This document shows positions 1 to 9,600 of a stretch of 64,000 nt of DNA, one piece after another (the first letter of the stretch is position 1; each line of letters starts with the position of its first letter). The stretch is from contig NZ_JAPENL010000001.1 in assembly GCF_026342015.1 (NCBI RefSeq), positions 2,914,001 to 2,978,000 of the forward strand, in the 5' to 3' direction. A model generated the notes under the pieces. That model saw only the letters and a program-made list of their open reading frames with translations, had not been told where the DNA came from and did not search any database. Origin of the DNA: Micromonospora lupini (lineage in GTDB: Bacteria > Actinomycetota > Actinomycetes > Mycobacteriales > Micromonosporaceae). The translations under genes were made by a program, and so were the position numbers.

Positions 1-1446
1 GGTCGCGGCCCGCCGCGCCCACTGCGCGCGCAGCTCGTCGTAGTCGAGCGCCTGCGTCGCCAGCAGGTCGGTCACCGCGGAGGGCCGGGTCGAGCCGGCG
101 GTCCGCCGGGCCAGCCCGGCGTGCACGTCGAACGCCTCGCGCAGCAGCGTCGCCGGGTCGGCCAGCCGGTAGCCCTCGGCGGCGGTGGTGGCCGCCAGCA
201 GCTCCGGGTCGGTGTCGTGGGGCGCCCGGCCGGTCGCCGCCGCGGCCACCACGTACCGGCCGGCGAGCACCTGGGCCCGCCGCCACGGCACGCCCTCGCG
301 CAGGGTCAGCAGGTTGGCGAGCGCGAACCCGCCCAGGAACTCCCGCTCGCAGGCGGCGAGCATCTTCTCGGTCCGGAAGCGCAGATTGTCCACCACAGCG
401 GTGAGCAGCCGCAGCAGCGAGCGGGTGGCGTCGATCGCTGTGTACAGGTGGGCGCCGGCCTCCTTGGACACCTCGACGAGGTTGGCGTACGGGGTGTTGC
501 GCTGGCCGAGCAGCGCGTCGGTGTGGAACGCGCCCAGGTGCGCCGAGCGGCCCCTGATCCGTTCCAGGATCGGGAAGTTCTTCTTCTGCGGCATCGCCGA
601 GGAGATGCCGCTCAGCTCGTCGGGCAGATCAAGGAAACCCAGGTCGCTGCCGCCCCAGGCGATCAGATCGGTGACGAACCGGCTGGTCTCCGCGCCGAAC
701 AGGGACAGCTCGGCGGTGACCTCCAGCACCCAGCGGCGGGACGCCACCGCGGTCAGCGCGTGCGGCTGGGCCGCCCGGAAGCCGAGCAGTCGGGCCATCC
801 GGTCCCGGTCCCACGGGAGGTCCTGACCTGCCATCGCGCCCGCGCCGAGCGGGCAGGCGTCGATCGCGTCGTACGTGGTCAGCAGCCGGCGCAGGGTGTG
901 CAGCACGTGCCCGGAGAACGCGGCCAGGTGGAAGCCCGGCGTGATCACCTGGGCGGCCTGGAAGTGGGTGTAGCCGGGCATCGGGCTTGTGGTGTGCTGA
1001 CCGGCCCGCCGGTGCAGGCTGGCCCCCAACCCGAGCAGCGCCTGTGCCACCCCGACCACCTGCTGCCGGGCGAACAGCAACTGGGCGGTGGCCTGGAGGT
1101 CGTTGCGGCTGCGGTCGACGTGCCACAGCGGCAGCGGCTCGGCAAGCGCCGCCTCGACGTGCCGCTCCAGGGCGAACGCGAGATCCGACAGGTTGGCCAC
1201 CGGGTCGGCGCTGAGCGCGGCCGGGGCGGCGCTGTCCAGGCCGACGGCCACGGCGGCCGCCTGGTCGGCGGTGAGCAGCCCCATCCGCTGGTATTCCAGG
1301 GCCAGCACCTTCTCCGCCGCCACGTACGACGCGAGCAGGTGCTCGACCTCGAAGCGGAACTGCGGCGCCAGCACCTCGTCGTGGAGGAGCCGGCCGGGTG
1401 GCTCGTCGATCCGCCCGGTCAGGCCGGACGGCGCGCTGCTGTTCAC
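1..1446 (-). CDS. argininosuccinate lyase-family protein (C-terminus cut by window edge)
   Basis: This is an open frame of 482 codons from a GTG at 1446 that runs off the left edge. It belongs to the argininosuccinate lyase/fumarase superfamily, whose members eliminate fumarate from a succinyl-amine or succinyl-guanidine. The diagnostic active-site loop is visible around residues 280-296 as ISSAMPQKKNF, with Met285. The usual form is GSSxMPxKxNP, so a Gly is replaced by Ile and the Pro by Phe. It is divergent from the NRPS genes, which suggests it serves the peptide pathway rather than arginine synthesis. One possibility is installation of an amine or guanidine with aspartate as nitrogen donor, which is inference. 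No argininosuccinate synthase is in the window. The C-terminus, and any fusion partner, cannot be seen. Confidence 0.8.
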   Translation of the reverse strand, partial: MNSSAPSGLTGRIDEPPGRLLHDEVLAPQFRFEVEHLLASYVAAEKVLALEYQRMGLLTADQAAAVAVGLDSAAPAALSADPVANLSDLAFALERHVEAALAEPLPLWHVDRSRNDLQATAQLLFARQQVVGVAQALLGLGASLHRRAGQHTTSPMPGYTHFQAAQVITPGFHLAAFSGHVLHTLRRLLTTYDAIDACPLGAGAMAGQDLPWDRDRMARLLGFRAAQPHALTAVASRRWVLEVTAELSLFGAETSRFVTDLIAWGGSDLGFLDLPDELSGISSAMPQKKNFPILERIRGRSAHLGAFHTDALLGQRNTPYANLVEVSKEAGAHLYTAIDATRSLLRLLTAVVDNLRFRTEKMLAACEREFLGGFALANLLTLREGVPWRRAQVLAGRYVVAAAATGRAPHDTDPELLAATTAAEGYRLADPATLLREAFDVHAGLARRTAGSTRPSAVTDLLATQALDYDELRAQWARRAAT

Positions 1447-1598
1447 GATCGGCCTCCCCGTTGCGCCGGCGGCAGAAACATACCCAGGCCCGCAGCGACG
1501 TGACAACCCCTGTCGATATTCGCCGGCCGGGCGACATACCGCGGCGAAAGCGCATCGATAGCGGACTCTGGCACCGTGACTGCCGGCGAGGAGGTGCC
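1447..1598. promoter_or_regulatory. divergent promoter region, lyase / NRPS
   Basis: This 152-bp gap separates divergently transcribed genes and must carry both promoters. It is less GC-rich than the genes around it. A short inverted repeat, GACA-ACCCC-TGTC, lies near 1503-1515. A good Shine-Dalgarno, GAGGAG at 1588-1593, precedes the GTG at 1599. I cannot assign -35 or -10 boxes with confidence. Confidence 0.4.
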
Positions 1599-3386
1599 GT
1601 GACGTCACTTCACGAGATGTTCGCGCGACAGGCCCACCGGACACCGTCGGCGCCGGCCGTGGTGGACGACGGCGGGACGCTCGACTACGCGGCGCTTGAC
1701 GCCCGCGTGGGCGACCTGGCGGCCGCGCTGCGCGAGGCGGGCGTACGGGCCGACCAGCCCGTCGGGCTCGTCCTCGACCGGTCGGCGCACATGGTGGCCG
1801 CCGTGCTGGCGGTGCTGCGCGCCGGCGGCGCGTACGTGCCGATCGAGCCGGAGACGCCTGCCGCCCGGCGGGAGGCGATCCTGACCGACGCCGCCGCGAC
1901 CGTGTGCGTGGTGGGTCCATCCCTGGCCGGGGAGGTGCGCGCCGCCGGCCGGATCGCCGTGCTCCCCGACGCCACGCCCACCGGCGGCACGCCGCTGGCA
2001 CCGACGCCGCCGCACCCGGACCAGCTCTGCGCGATCTACTACACCTCCGGCTCGACCGGCCGACCCAAGGGCGTCGCCTGCACCCACGGCGGCTGGGCCA
2101 ACCGGATGCGCTGGATGCAGGAGCGGCACCACCTCCAGCCCGGCGAGACAGTGCTGCAGAAGACCACCCTGACGTTCGACGACGCGGCGGTCGAGCTGCT
2201 GTGGCCGCTGCTGGTCGGCGGTCGGGTCGCCATGCTGACCCCCGGCGCGCACCGCGACCCGCGCGCCATCATCGACGCGGCGATCCGGCACGAGGCCGTG
2301 CACCTGCAGTTCGTCCCGAGCGTGTTCGACCTGTTCCTGGAGACGCTCACCGACGGCGACGTGGCCGGGCTGACCCGCCTGCGCAGTGTGCTGTGCAGCG
2401 GCGAGGCGCTGCGCCCGGAGCTGGTGCGCCGATTCTTCGCGCGGTTCCCCGACGGGGTCTCACTGGACAACACCTGGGGCGCCACCGAGGTCTCGATCGA
2501 CTCGACGTACCACATCTGCCGGCCCGCCGACGGCCTCGCCGACGGCGCGAGCGTGCCCATCGGTCAACCGATGACAGGCAACCGGGTCACCGTGCGCGAC
2601 GCCCGGCACCACCCGGTCCGCGGCGCCGACGTCGGCGAGCTGTGCATCGGCGGCGTCGGGCTGGCCCGCGGCTACCAGGGCGACCCGCGACGCACCGCTG
2701 CTGCGTTCGTGCCCGACCCGGACGGCTTCGGCGCCCGGATGTACCGCACCGGCGACCGCGGCGCGCAGCGTCCGGACGGGACGCTCGCCTTCGTCGACCG
2801 GGTCGACCACCAGGTCAAGATCCGCGGTGTACGGATCGAGCTGGGCGAGGTGGAGACAGCGCTGCGCGGCCACCCGCAGGTCGCCGACGCGGTGGTGCTC
2901 GCGCTCGGCGCCGGCACGAAACACCTCGCCGCCTACCTGGTGCCCCGGCAGGCCGGCCGCTGCTCGGTCGACGACGTGCGCGCCCACCTGCGCACGGTGC
3001 TGACCAGCTACGCCGTGCCGACCCACCTCACGGTGGTCGACCGGCTGCCGCTGCACCCCAACGGCAAGGTCGACCGGGCCGCGCTGGCGGCCCTCCCGAC
3101 GCCCGGCAGCGACGACGGAGCGTTGTTGGCACCCCGGACGGTCACCGAGGAGACCGTCGCGGAGATCTGGTGCGCCGTGCTCGGCGTCGACCGGATCGGC
3201 GTCGACCAGGACTTCTTCGCCACCGGCGGGCACTCGCTGCTCGCCGTACGCGTCCTCAGCCGGTTGCGGCAGGCGTTCGGCCTTGACATCCCGCTGCGGC
3301 TGATCTTCGACCACCCGACGATCGCGGCGTCCGCGGCGGAGCTGGAACGGCTCGTGCTGGCGGACCTGGAGGGAGCAGCGCGGTGA
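1599..3386 (+). CDS. free-standing NRPS adenylation-thiolation protein
   Basis: This 595-residue protein activates one amino acid as an aminoacyl-AMP and loads it on its own carrier domain. It has the A-domain core motifs YYTSGSTGRPKGV (near residue 147) and TGDRG (position A7), the hinge and C-terminal subdomain with NGKVDR, and a carrier domain with Ser546 in GGHSLL as the phosphopantetheine site. There is no condensation domain, so it is the likely starter module. By my manual alignment to GrsA the specificity code reads D-D-V-Q-L-S-T-I-D-K, which I do not recognise. The start is GTG at 1599 because GAGGAG lies just upstream; the frame is open further upstream but has no ribosome site there. 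It overlaps the MbtH gene by 4 bp. Confidence 0.9.
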   Translation: MTSLHEMFARQAHRTPSAPAVVDDGGTLDYAALDARVGDLAAALREAGVRADQPVGLVLDRSAHMVAAVLAVLRAGGAYVPIEPETPAARREAILTDAAATVCVVGPSLAGEVRAAGRIAVLPDATPTGGTPLAPTPPHPDQLCAIYYTSGSTGRPKGVACTHGGWANRMRWMQERHHLQPGETVLQKTTLTFDDAAVELLWPLLVGGRVAMLTPGAHRDPRAIIDAAIRHEAVHLQFVPSVFDLFLETLTDGDVAGLTRLRSVLCSGEALRPELVRRFFARFPDGVSLDNTWGATEVSIDSTYHICRPADGLADGASVPIGQPMTGNRVTVRDARHHPVRGADVGELCIGGVGLARGYQGDPRRTAAAFVPDPDGFGARMYRTGDRGAQRPDGTLAFVDRVDHQVKIRGVRIELGEVETALRGHPQVADAVVLALGAGTKHLAAYLVPRQAGRCSVDDVRAHLRTVLTSYAVPTHLTVVDRLPLHPNGKVDRAALAALPTPGSDDGALLAPRTVTEETVAEIWCAVLGVDRIGVDQDFFATGGHSLLAVRVLSRLRQAFGLDIPLRLIFDHPTIAASAAELERLVLADLEGAAR

Positions 3387-3604
3387 CGAACGAGACCGAC
3401 GAGCTGTCGTACAGCGTGGTGGTCAACCACGAGGAGCAGTACTCGATCTGGCCGGCCGAGCGGCAGGTGCCGGCGGGCTGGCGGGCCGAGGGCACCAGCG
3501 GCAGCCGCGAGGAGTGCCTCGCCCACGTCGAGCGGGTCTGGGTGGACATGCGCCCGGCGAGCCTGCGCCGGCACCTGGACGGCGAGCCGGACGACGTGGC
3601 CTGA
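3383..3604 (+). CDS. MbtH-like NRPS accessory protein
   Basis: This 73-residue protein has the MbtH family pattern: NHEEQYSIWP near the N-terminus, the GW of VPAGWRAEG, and a C-terminal segment containing VDMRPASLRRHL. MbtH proteins bind adenylation domains and are needed for their solubility or activity. Its GTG start overlaps the end of the upstream A-T gene (GTGA), and its stop is one base before the start of the large NRPS. It is therefore translationally coupled to both partners it probably serves. Confidence 0.95.
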   Translation: MTNETDELSYSVVVNHEEQYSIWPAERQVPAGWRAEGTSGSREECLAHVERVWVDMRPASLRRHLDGEPDDVA

Positions 3605-3605
3605 C

Positions 3606-6600
3606 GTGTCGAGCACGGCGGACCTGCTGGCCCAACGGCTACGCGCGGCACGCGAGGCGAGCCGGGCCGCACCGTCGCCGGCCCTGCCCCGCTGCCCCGA
3701 CGACGCGCTCGTCACCTCACCGGCACAGGAATCGGTGTGGCTTGCCGACCGGTTCCTCGACGGCGCACCCGACTACAACGTCGCCGAGGTGCTGCGGGTC
3801 CGCGGCCCCCTCGACGCCGCCGCGCTGCGGCTCGCGTTCGGCATCGTGCTGGAGCGCCACGAGGTGCTGCGCACCAGCTACCCCGAGGTGGACGGTCGAC
3901 CTCGGCCGGTGCCGCGCGAGCTGGGCGCGATCCCGGTCGCCGTCGCCACCGTCGCGGACCCGTTGGCCCGCGCCCGGGAGCTGGTCCGGCAACCCTTCGA
4001 CCTCGCGACGGGGCTGCCGCTGCGCGCCGAGCTGCTGACCGCCGGGGACGCCGAGTGGTACGTGGTGCTGGTAGTCCACCACATCGCTGTGGACGGCTGG
4101 TCGATGGCGCTGCTCTGGGCCGAGCTGGCCACGGCGTACCGGGCCCTGCTGGCGGGCACCGTGCCGGCCCTGCCGGAGCTGCCCGCGCGGTACGTGGACC
4201 ACGCGTACCAGCAACGGGAGCACCTGCGCGGCGAGCGGCTGGCCCGGCAGCTCGACTACTGGCGGCAGCGGCTGGCCGGGTTGTCGCCGCTGGAGCTGCC
4301 GACCGACCGTCCCCGACCGCAGGTGTTCGGCGGCCGGGGCGACAGGTACGACTTCGCGGTGCCCGACGCGCTCGCCGACGGGGTTCGTGAGCTGGCCACC
4401 CGGCACGGGATGACGCTGTTCCACGCGCTGCTGGCCGGGTTCACGGCCGTGTTGCACCGCTTCAGTGGCCGCACCGACGTCGCCGTCGGCACCCTCTTCG
4501 CCGACCGGCAGCACGCCGAGCTGGAGTCTGTCGTCGGGTTCTTCGGCACCACAGTGGTGATCCGGTCGCAGGTACGCCCCGAGCGGCCGTTCGCGGCGCT
4601 GCTGAACGACGTACGCGACGCGGTCGTCGACGCCCACGAGCACCGCGACGTGCCGTTCGAACGGCTCGTCGAGGAACTGCGCCCTTCCCGGGACCTGTCC
4701 CGCAATCCGCTGTTCCAGGCGATGTTCACCGTGCAGGACGAGGAGACCGCCCCGTTCGAGCTGCCCGGCTGCGTGGTCGAGCCGGTGCCGCTCGGCACCG
4801 GCACGGTGAAGTTCGACGTCGAGCTGGTGCTGACCCGCCGCGAGGGCCGGCTGAGCGGCTTCGTCGAGTACGCCACCGATCTGTTCGAGCAGGCCACAGT
4901 GGCGCGTCTTGTCGACAGCTACCTGTGCCTGCTCGCCGACGCGGTGGCAGACCCGGGCAGCCCGGTCGCCGCGCTGGCGGTCCTGCCACCCGCCGAGCAC
5001 ACCCGGATCACCGAGGAGTGGAACGACACCGACGCCGCGTACCCGGACGACCGGCTGCTCGGCGACCTGGTCGGCGACCGTGCCCGGCGCTTCCCGGCCG
5101 CGGTCGCCGTCCGTTGCGACGACGTCGAACTTACCTACGGCGAGCTGGAGCGACGCGCCAACCGACTGGCGCACCTGCTCGTCGACCACGGCGTCGGCCC
5201 CGACGTCACTGTGGGCGTCTGCCTGGACCGCGCGCCGGAGCTGGTGGTCGCGCTTCTCGCCGTCCTCAAGGCCGGCGGCGCGTACGTGCCTGTCGACCCG
5301 GACCACCCCGCCGACCGGGTCCGGCACGTGCTCGCCGACAGCGCGGCGGGGCTGCTGCTGACCACCTGTGACGTGTGGGACCGGCTCGGCGCACCGCCCG
5401 GCCCACGGCTGCTGCGCCTCGACCGGCTGGGCGACCGGCTGGCCGGGCTGCCGGACACCCCGCCGGTAACCGCCACCGGGCCGGACGACCTGGCCTACCT
5501 GATCTACACGTCCGGCTCCACCGGGCGACCCAAGGGCGTGATGGTTCCGCACCGGGCGATCGTCAACCTGACGACGGCGTTCGTGCGGCTCTTCGGGGTC
5601 ACCGACACCGACGTGGTGGCCGCCGTCGCCTCACACGCCTTCGACCTGTCCCTGCCGGAACTGCTCAGCCCGCTCACCGTCGGCGCGACTGTGCTGCTGG
5701 CGTCGCGCCGGACGGCCACCGACGGCGTGGCGCTCGGCGCGCTGCTGGCCAGCGGCGGCGTCAGCGTCATGCAGACCACGCCGACGATGTGGCGGATGCT
5801 CGTCGACGCCGGTTGGACCGGCGGCGACCTGCGGGCCGGCGCGTCCGGCGAGACGGTGCCGAGCGCGTTGGCCGCCGAGCTGCTCGGCCGGGTGTCCCGG
5901 TTCTGGTGCCTGTACGGGCCGACCGAGACGACTGTCTGGTGCACGGCGTACGAGGTGCACGCCGTCCAACCGGACCGGCCGATGCCCATCGGTCGGCCGC
6001 TGCCCAACAACACGGTGTACGTGCTGGACCCGGCGCTGCGGCCGGTCCCGGTCGGAGTCATCGGCGAGGTGTACGTCGGCGGCGTGGGCGTCGGTCGCGG
6101 GTACGCCGGGCAGCCCCGGTTGACCGCCGAGCACTACCTGCCGGACCCGTTCGGCTCCGGCGGCCGGCTCTACCGCAGCGGCGACCTGGCCCGGCTGCGC
6201 CCGGACGGGACTATCGAGTTCGTCGGCCGGGCGGACACGCAGGTGAAGGTGCGCGGCAACCGGATCGAGCTGGGCGAGGTGGAGGCGGCGCTGGCCGCGC
6301 ACCCGGCGGTGGCCGGCGCGGCGGTGACCACCTGGGGCGAGGACGCCGACCGGCAGCTCGTCGGGTACGTGGTGTGGCGCGATCAGCCCCTGGACGTGGC
6401 GACGTTGCGCGCGCACCTGCGCGGCACTCTGCCCGACGCCTTCGTGCCCGGCATCGTGGTCGAGCTGCCGGAGCTGCCGCTCAGCCCGAACCGCAAGGTG
6501 GACCGGGCCGCGCTGCCCCCACCGGACGTACGCCCGGCCGGCCCCGACCACGTCGCGCCACGGACCGACCTGGAACGCCTCGTGGTGGACACCTGGACGG

Positions 6601-9600
6601 CGGTGCTCGACCGGGACCGGATCGGCGTGCGGGACGACTTCTTCCAGCTCGGCGGGCACTCGCTGCGGGCGTTGCAGGTGGCTGCCCGGCTGCGCGCGGC
6701 TACCGGCGTGGACGTGTCCCTGCGGACCCTGTTCACCCACCCCACGCCGGCCGAGCTGGCCGCCACGCTCAGCGCCGTTCCGACCGGCACCGCCGGACCA
6801 GCCGGCACCGCCACGCTCGACGCCCGGCCGGCGGACGCCGACCGCGACGCCCGGCCGGCGGGGGCCGGCAGCCACGTCGACCCGTCCTCCGCCGGCCGTC
6901 CGCCACTCACCGCCCGGCCGGCCGGGGCTGTCGCCCCGCTGTCGTACGCGCAGCGCCGGCTGTGGTTCCTCGACCGCCTCCACCCCGGCGACGGCAGCTA
7001 CCTGGTGCCCAGTGTGCTGCGCCTGCGCGGGCCTCTGTCGACGTCGGCGCTGACCGAGGCGCTGCGCACGGTGCTGGCCCGGCACGACGCGCTGGCCGCT
7101 CGGTTCGTCGCCGACGGGGCCGCCGACCGGCAGATCCCCGGCCCGCCGTGCGAGGTGGTGCGCACCGACCTGCCCGACGCCGAGGACTCCACCGTGCTCC
7201 GGCTCGCCGCCACAGACGCGGCCCGACCGTTCGACCTGGCGCGCGGCCCCCAGGCCCGGGCTAGGGTCGTCCGGGTCGCCGAGGACCACCACACGGTGGT
7301 GCTGGTGCTGCACCACGCGGCGGTGGACGGCTGGTCGCTGCGGGTGCTGTGGCGGGAGGTCGGCACGGCGTACGCGGCACTCGCCGCAGGCCGGGCGCCG
7401 GAGCTGCCGGCGCTGCCGCTGACGTACGCCGACTACGCCTACTGGCAGCAGCGGCGCGGCCCGGCGGCGTTCGCCGACCAGCTCGACCACTGGCGGGCCC
7501 GGCTCGCCGACCTGCCGCACTGCTCGCTGCCCACCGACCGGCAGCGGCCGGCCACCTGGTCGGGGCGAGGCGCCCGGGTGGACTTCACGGTGCCCGCCGA
7601 GACCGCGCGGGCGGTGCGGGAGCTGGCCCGGCTTTCCGGCGCGACGACGTTCATGGCCCTGCTCGCCGCCTTCCAGGTGGTCCTCGCCCGCTTCACCGGC
7701 CAGGACGACGTGGTGGTGGGTACGCCGGTGGCCGGCCGGGACGACGCCGAGCTGGAACCGGTGGTCGGGTGCTTCGTCAACACGCTGGTGCTGCGCGGCG
7801 ACGTCGGCGGCGACCCGACCTTCGCCGGGCTGCTGGATCGCGTGCGGCGGGCCGCCGCCGTCGACTTCTCGCACCGGGACGTGCCGTTCGAGCGGCTTGT
7901 CGAGGAGCTGCGGGTCGCCCGGGACCCGTCCCGGAACCCGCTGTTCCAGGTGGGTTTCCGCCCGGAGGAGCGCGACGACGCGGCGCTGCGGCTGCCAGGC
8001 GTCGGCGTGGAAGCGGTGGACCTCGGCCCGGGTGGGGCGAAGTACGACCTGAACGTGTCGGTGGTGGAGGTCCCGGACGGGCTGCGCGGCACGGTGGAGT
8101 ACGCCATCGACCTGTACGACGCGGCGACGGTCGAGGCGTTCGCCGCCGCGTACGTTCGGACGATCCAGGCGGTGGTTGCCGCCCCCCGGCGGCGGCTGTC
8201 CGAGCTGGGCCCGACGGCCGCCGAGCGGCGGCTGCTGGCGCAGTGGGGCGGCGACGTCGGGCCGGCCCCGGATCAGCCGTCGCTGCCGGAGCTGGTGGCC
8301 CGGCAGGCGGCGCGCACACCTGACGCGGTGGCGGTGTGCCTCGCCACGCCCGTCCAGGGCCCACCGGTGGACATCGGGGCGCACGAGCCGACGATGACCG
8401 CGCACACCACGGCCGCGCCGACCACGACCGAGCTGACCTACGCCGAGCTGGACGGACGGGCCAATCGGCTGGCCCGCTGGCTGCGTCGGCGCGGCGTCCG
8501 CCGGGACGTGGTGGTGGGCGTGGCGCTGCCCCGCTCGACGGACCTCGTGGTGGCGCTGCTCGCGGTGCTGCGCTCGGGTGGGGCGTACGTGGCGATGGAC
8601 CCTGCCGCGCCGCCCGGCCGGCTCACCCACCTCGTCGCGGACAGCGCGCCCCTGCTGGTCCTGACCTGCCGCGACGCGCTCGCCCGGCGCGGGCCGGCCG
8701 CCGCCACCGAGGGCGTGCCGACGTACTGCCTGGAAGAGGAGTGGCCGGCCGTGCTTGCCGAGCCGGCCACCGACCCCGGGCACGTGCCGCACCCCGACGA
8801 CAGGGCCGCGATCTACTACACCTCCGGGTCGACCGGAGCGCCGAAGGGCGTACCGACGCCGCACCGGGGCATCGCCAACTTCCTGGCGTACCTGAGCGGG
8901 CCGATCGGGTTGACCGAGCGGGACGTGGTGCTGCAACTGGCGGCGATCTCCTTCGACGCGTCCATCAGGGACATCTTCGGCCCGCTGGTTGTCGGCGGAC
9001 GGGTGGTGCTGCCGCCCGACGGTGCGACGCGCGACCCGTACGCCCTGCTCGCCGCGATCGAGCGGCACCGGGTGACGGCGCTGCTGACGCTTGTGCCGCC
9101 GATGCTGATCGCGCTGGCGACCGCCGCCGGCGCTCGACCGGACGCCGCCGGGTCGGTGCGACTCGGCCTGGTCAGCGGCGAGGCGTTGGGCGCGCAGCAC
9201 GTCCGCGCCGCACGACAGCTCGCCCCCGGCATCGTGCTCGTCAACCAGTACGGCCCGACCGAGGCCACGATGACCTCGACGTACCACGAGGTGAGCGACG
9301 AGGACGGCGCGGTGCCGATCGGACGGCCCATTCCGCACGTGCGCTGCCACGTCCTCGGCCCGCGCGGTGAGCTGCTGCCGCCGGGCGCCCTGGGGGAGCT
9401 GTACCTCGGTTCGCCGGGGCTGGCCCGGGGCTACCAGCGGGCGCCCGGGCTGACCGCGCAGCGGTTCGTGCCGGATCCGTTCGGGCCGCCCGGTGGCCGA
9501 CTGTTCCGCACCGGCGACCTGGTCCGGTGGCGCGCGGACGGTCGGCTGGTCTTCCACGGCCGCCGGGACCAGCAGGTGAAGATCCGCGGTGTCCGGGTGG

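Noticed and set aside
121..1503. Long open frames on the plus strand across the first 1.5 kb
   Set aside because: They are Arg/Gly/Gln-rich shadows opposite the lyase gene; the minus-strand frame has the superfamily active-site motif.
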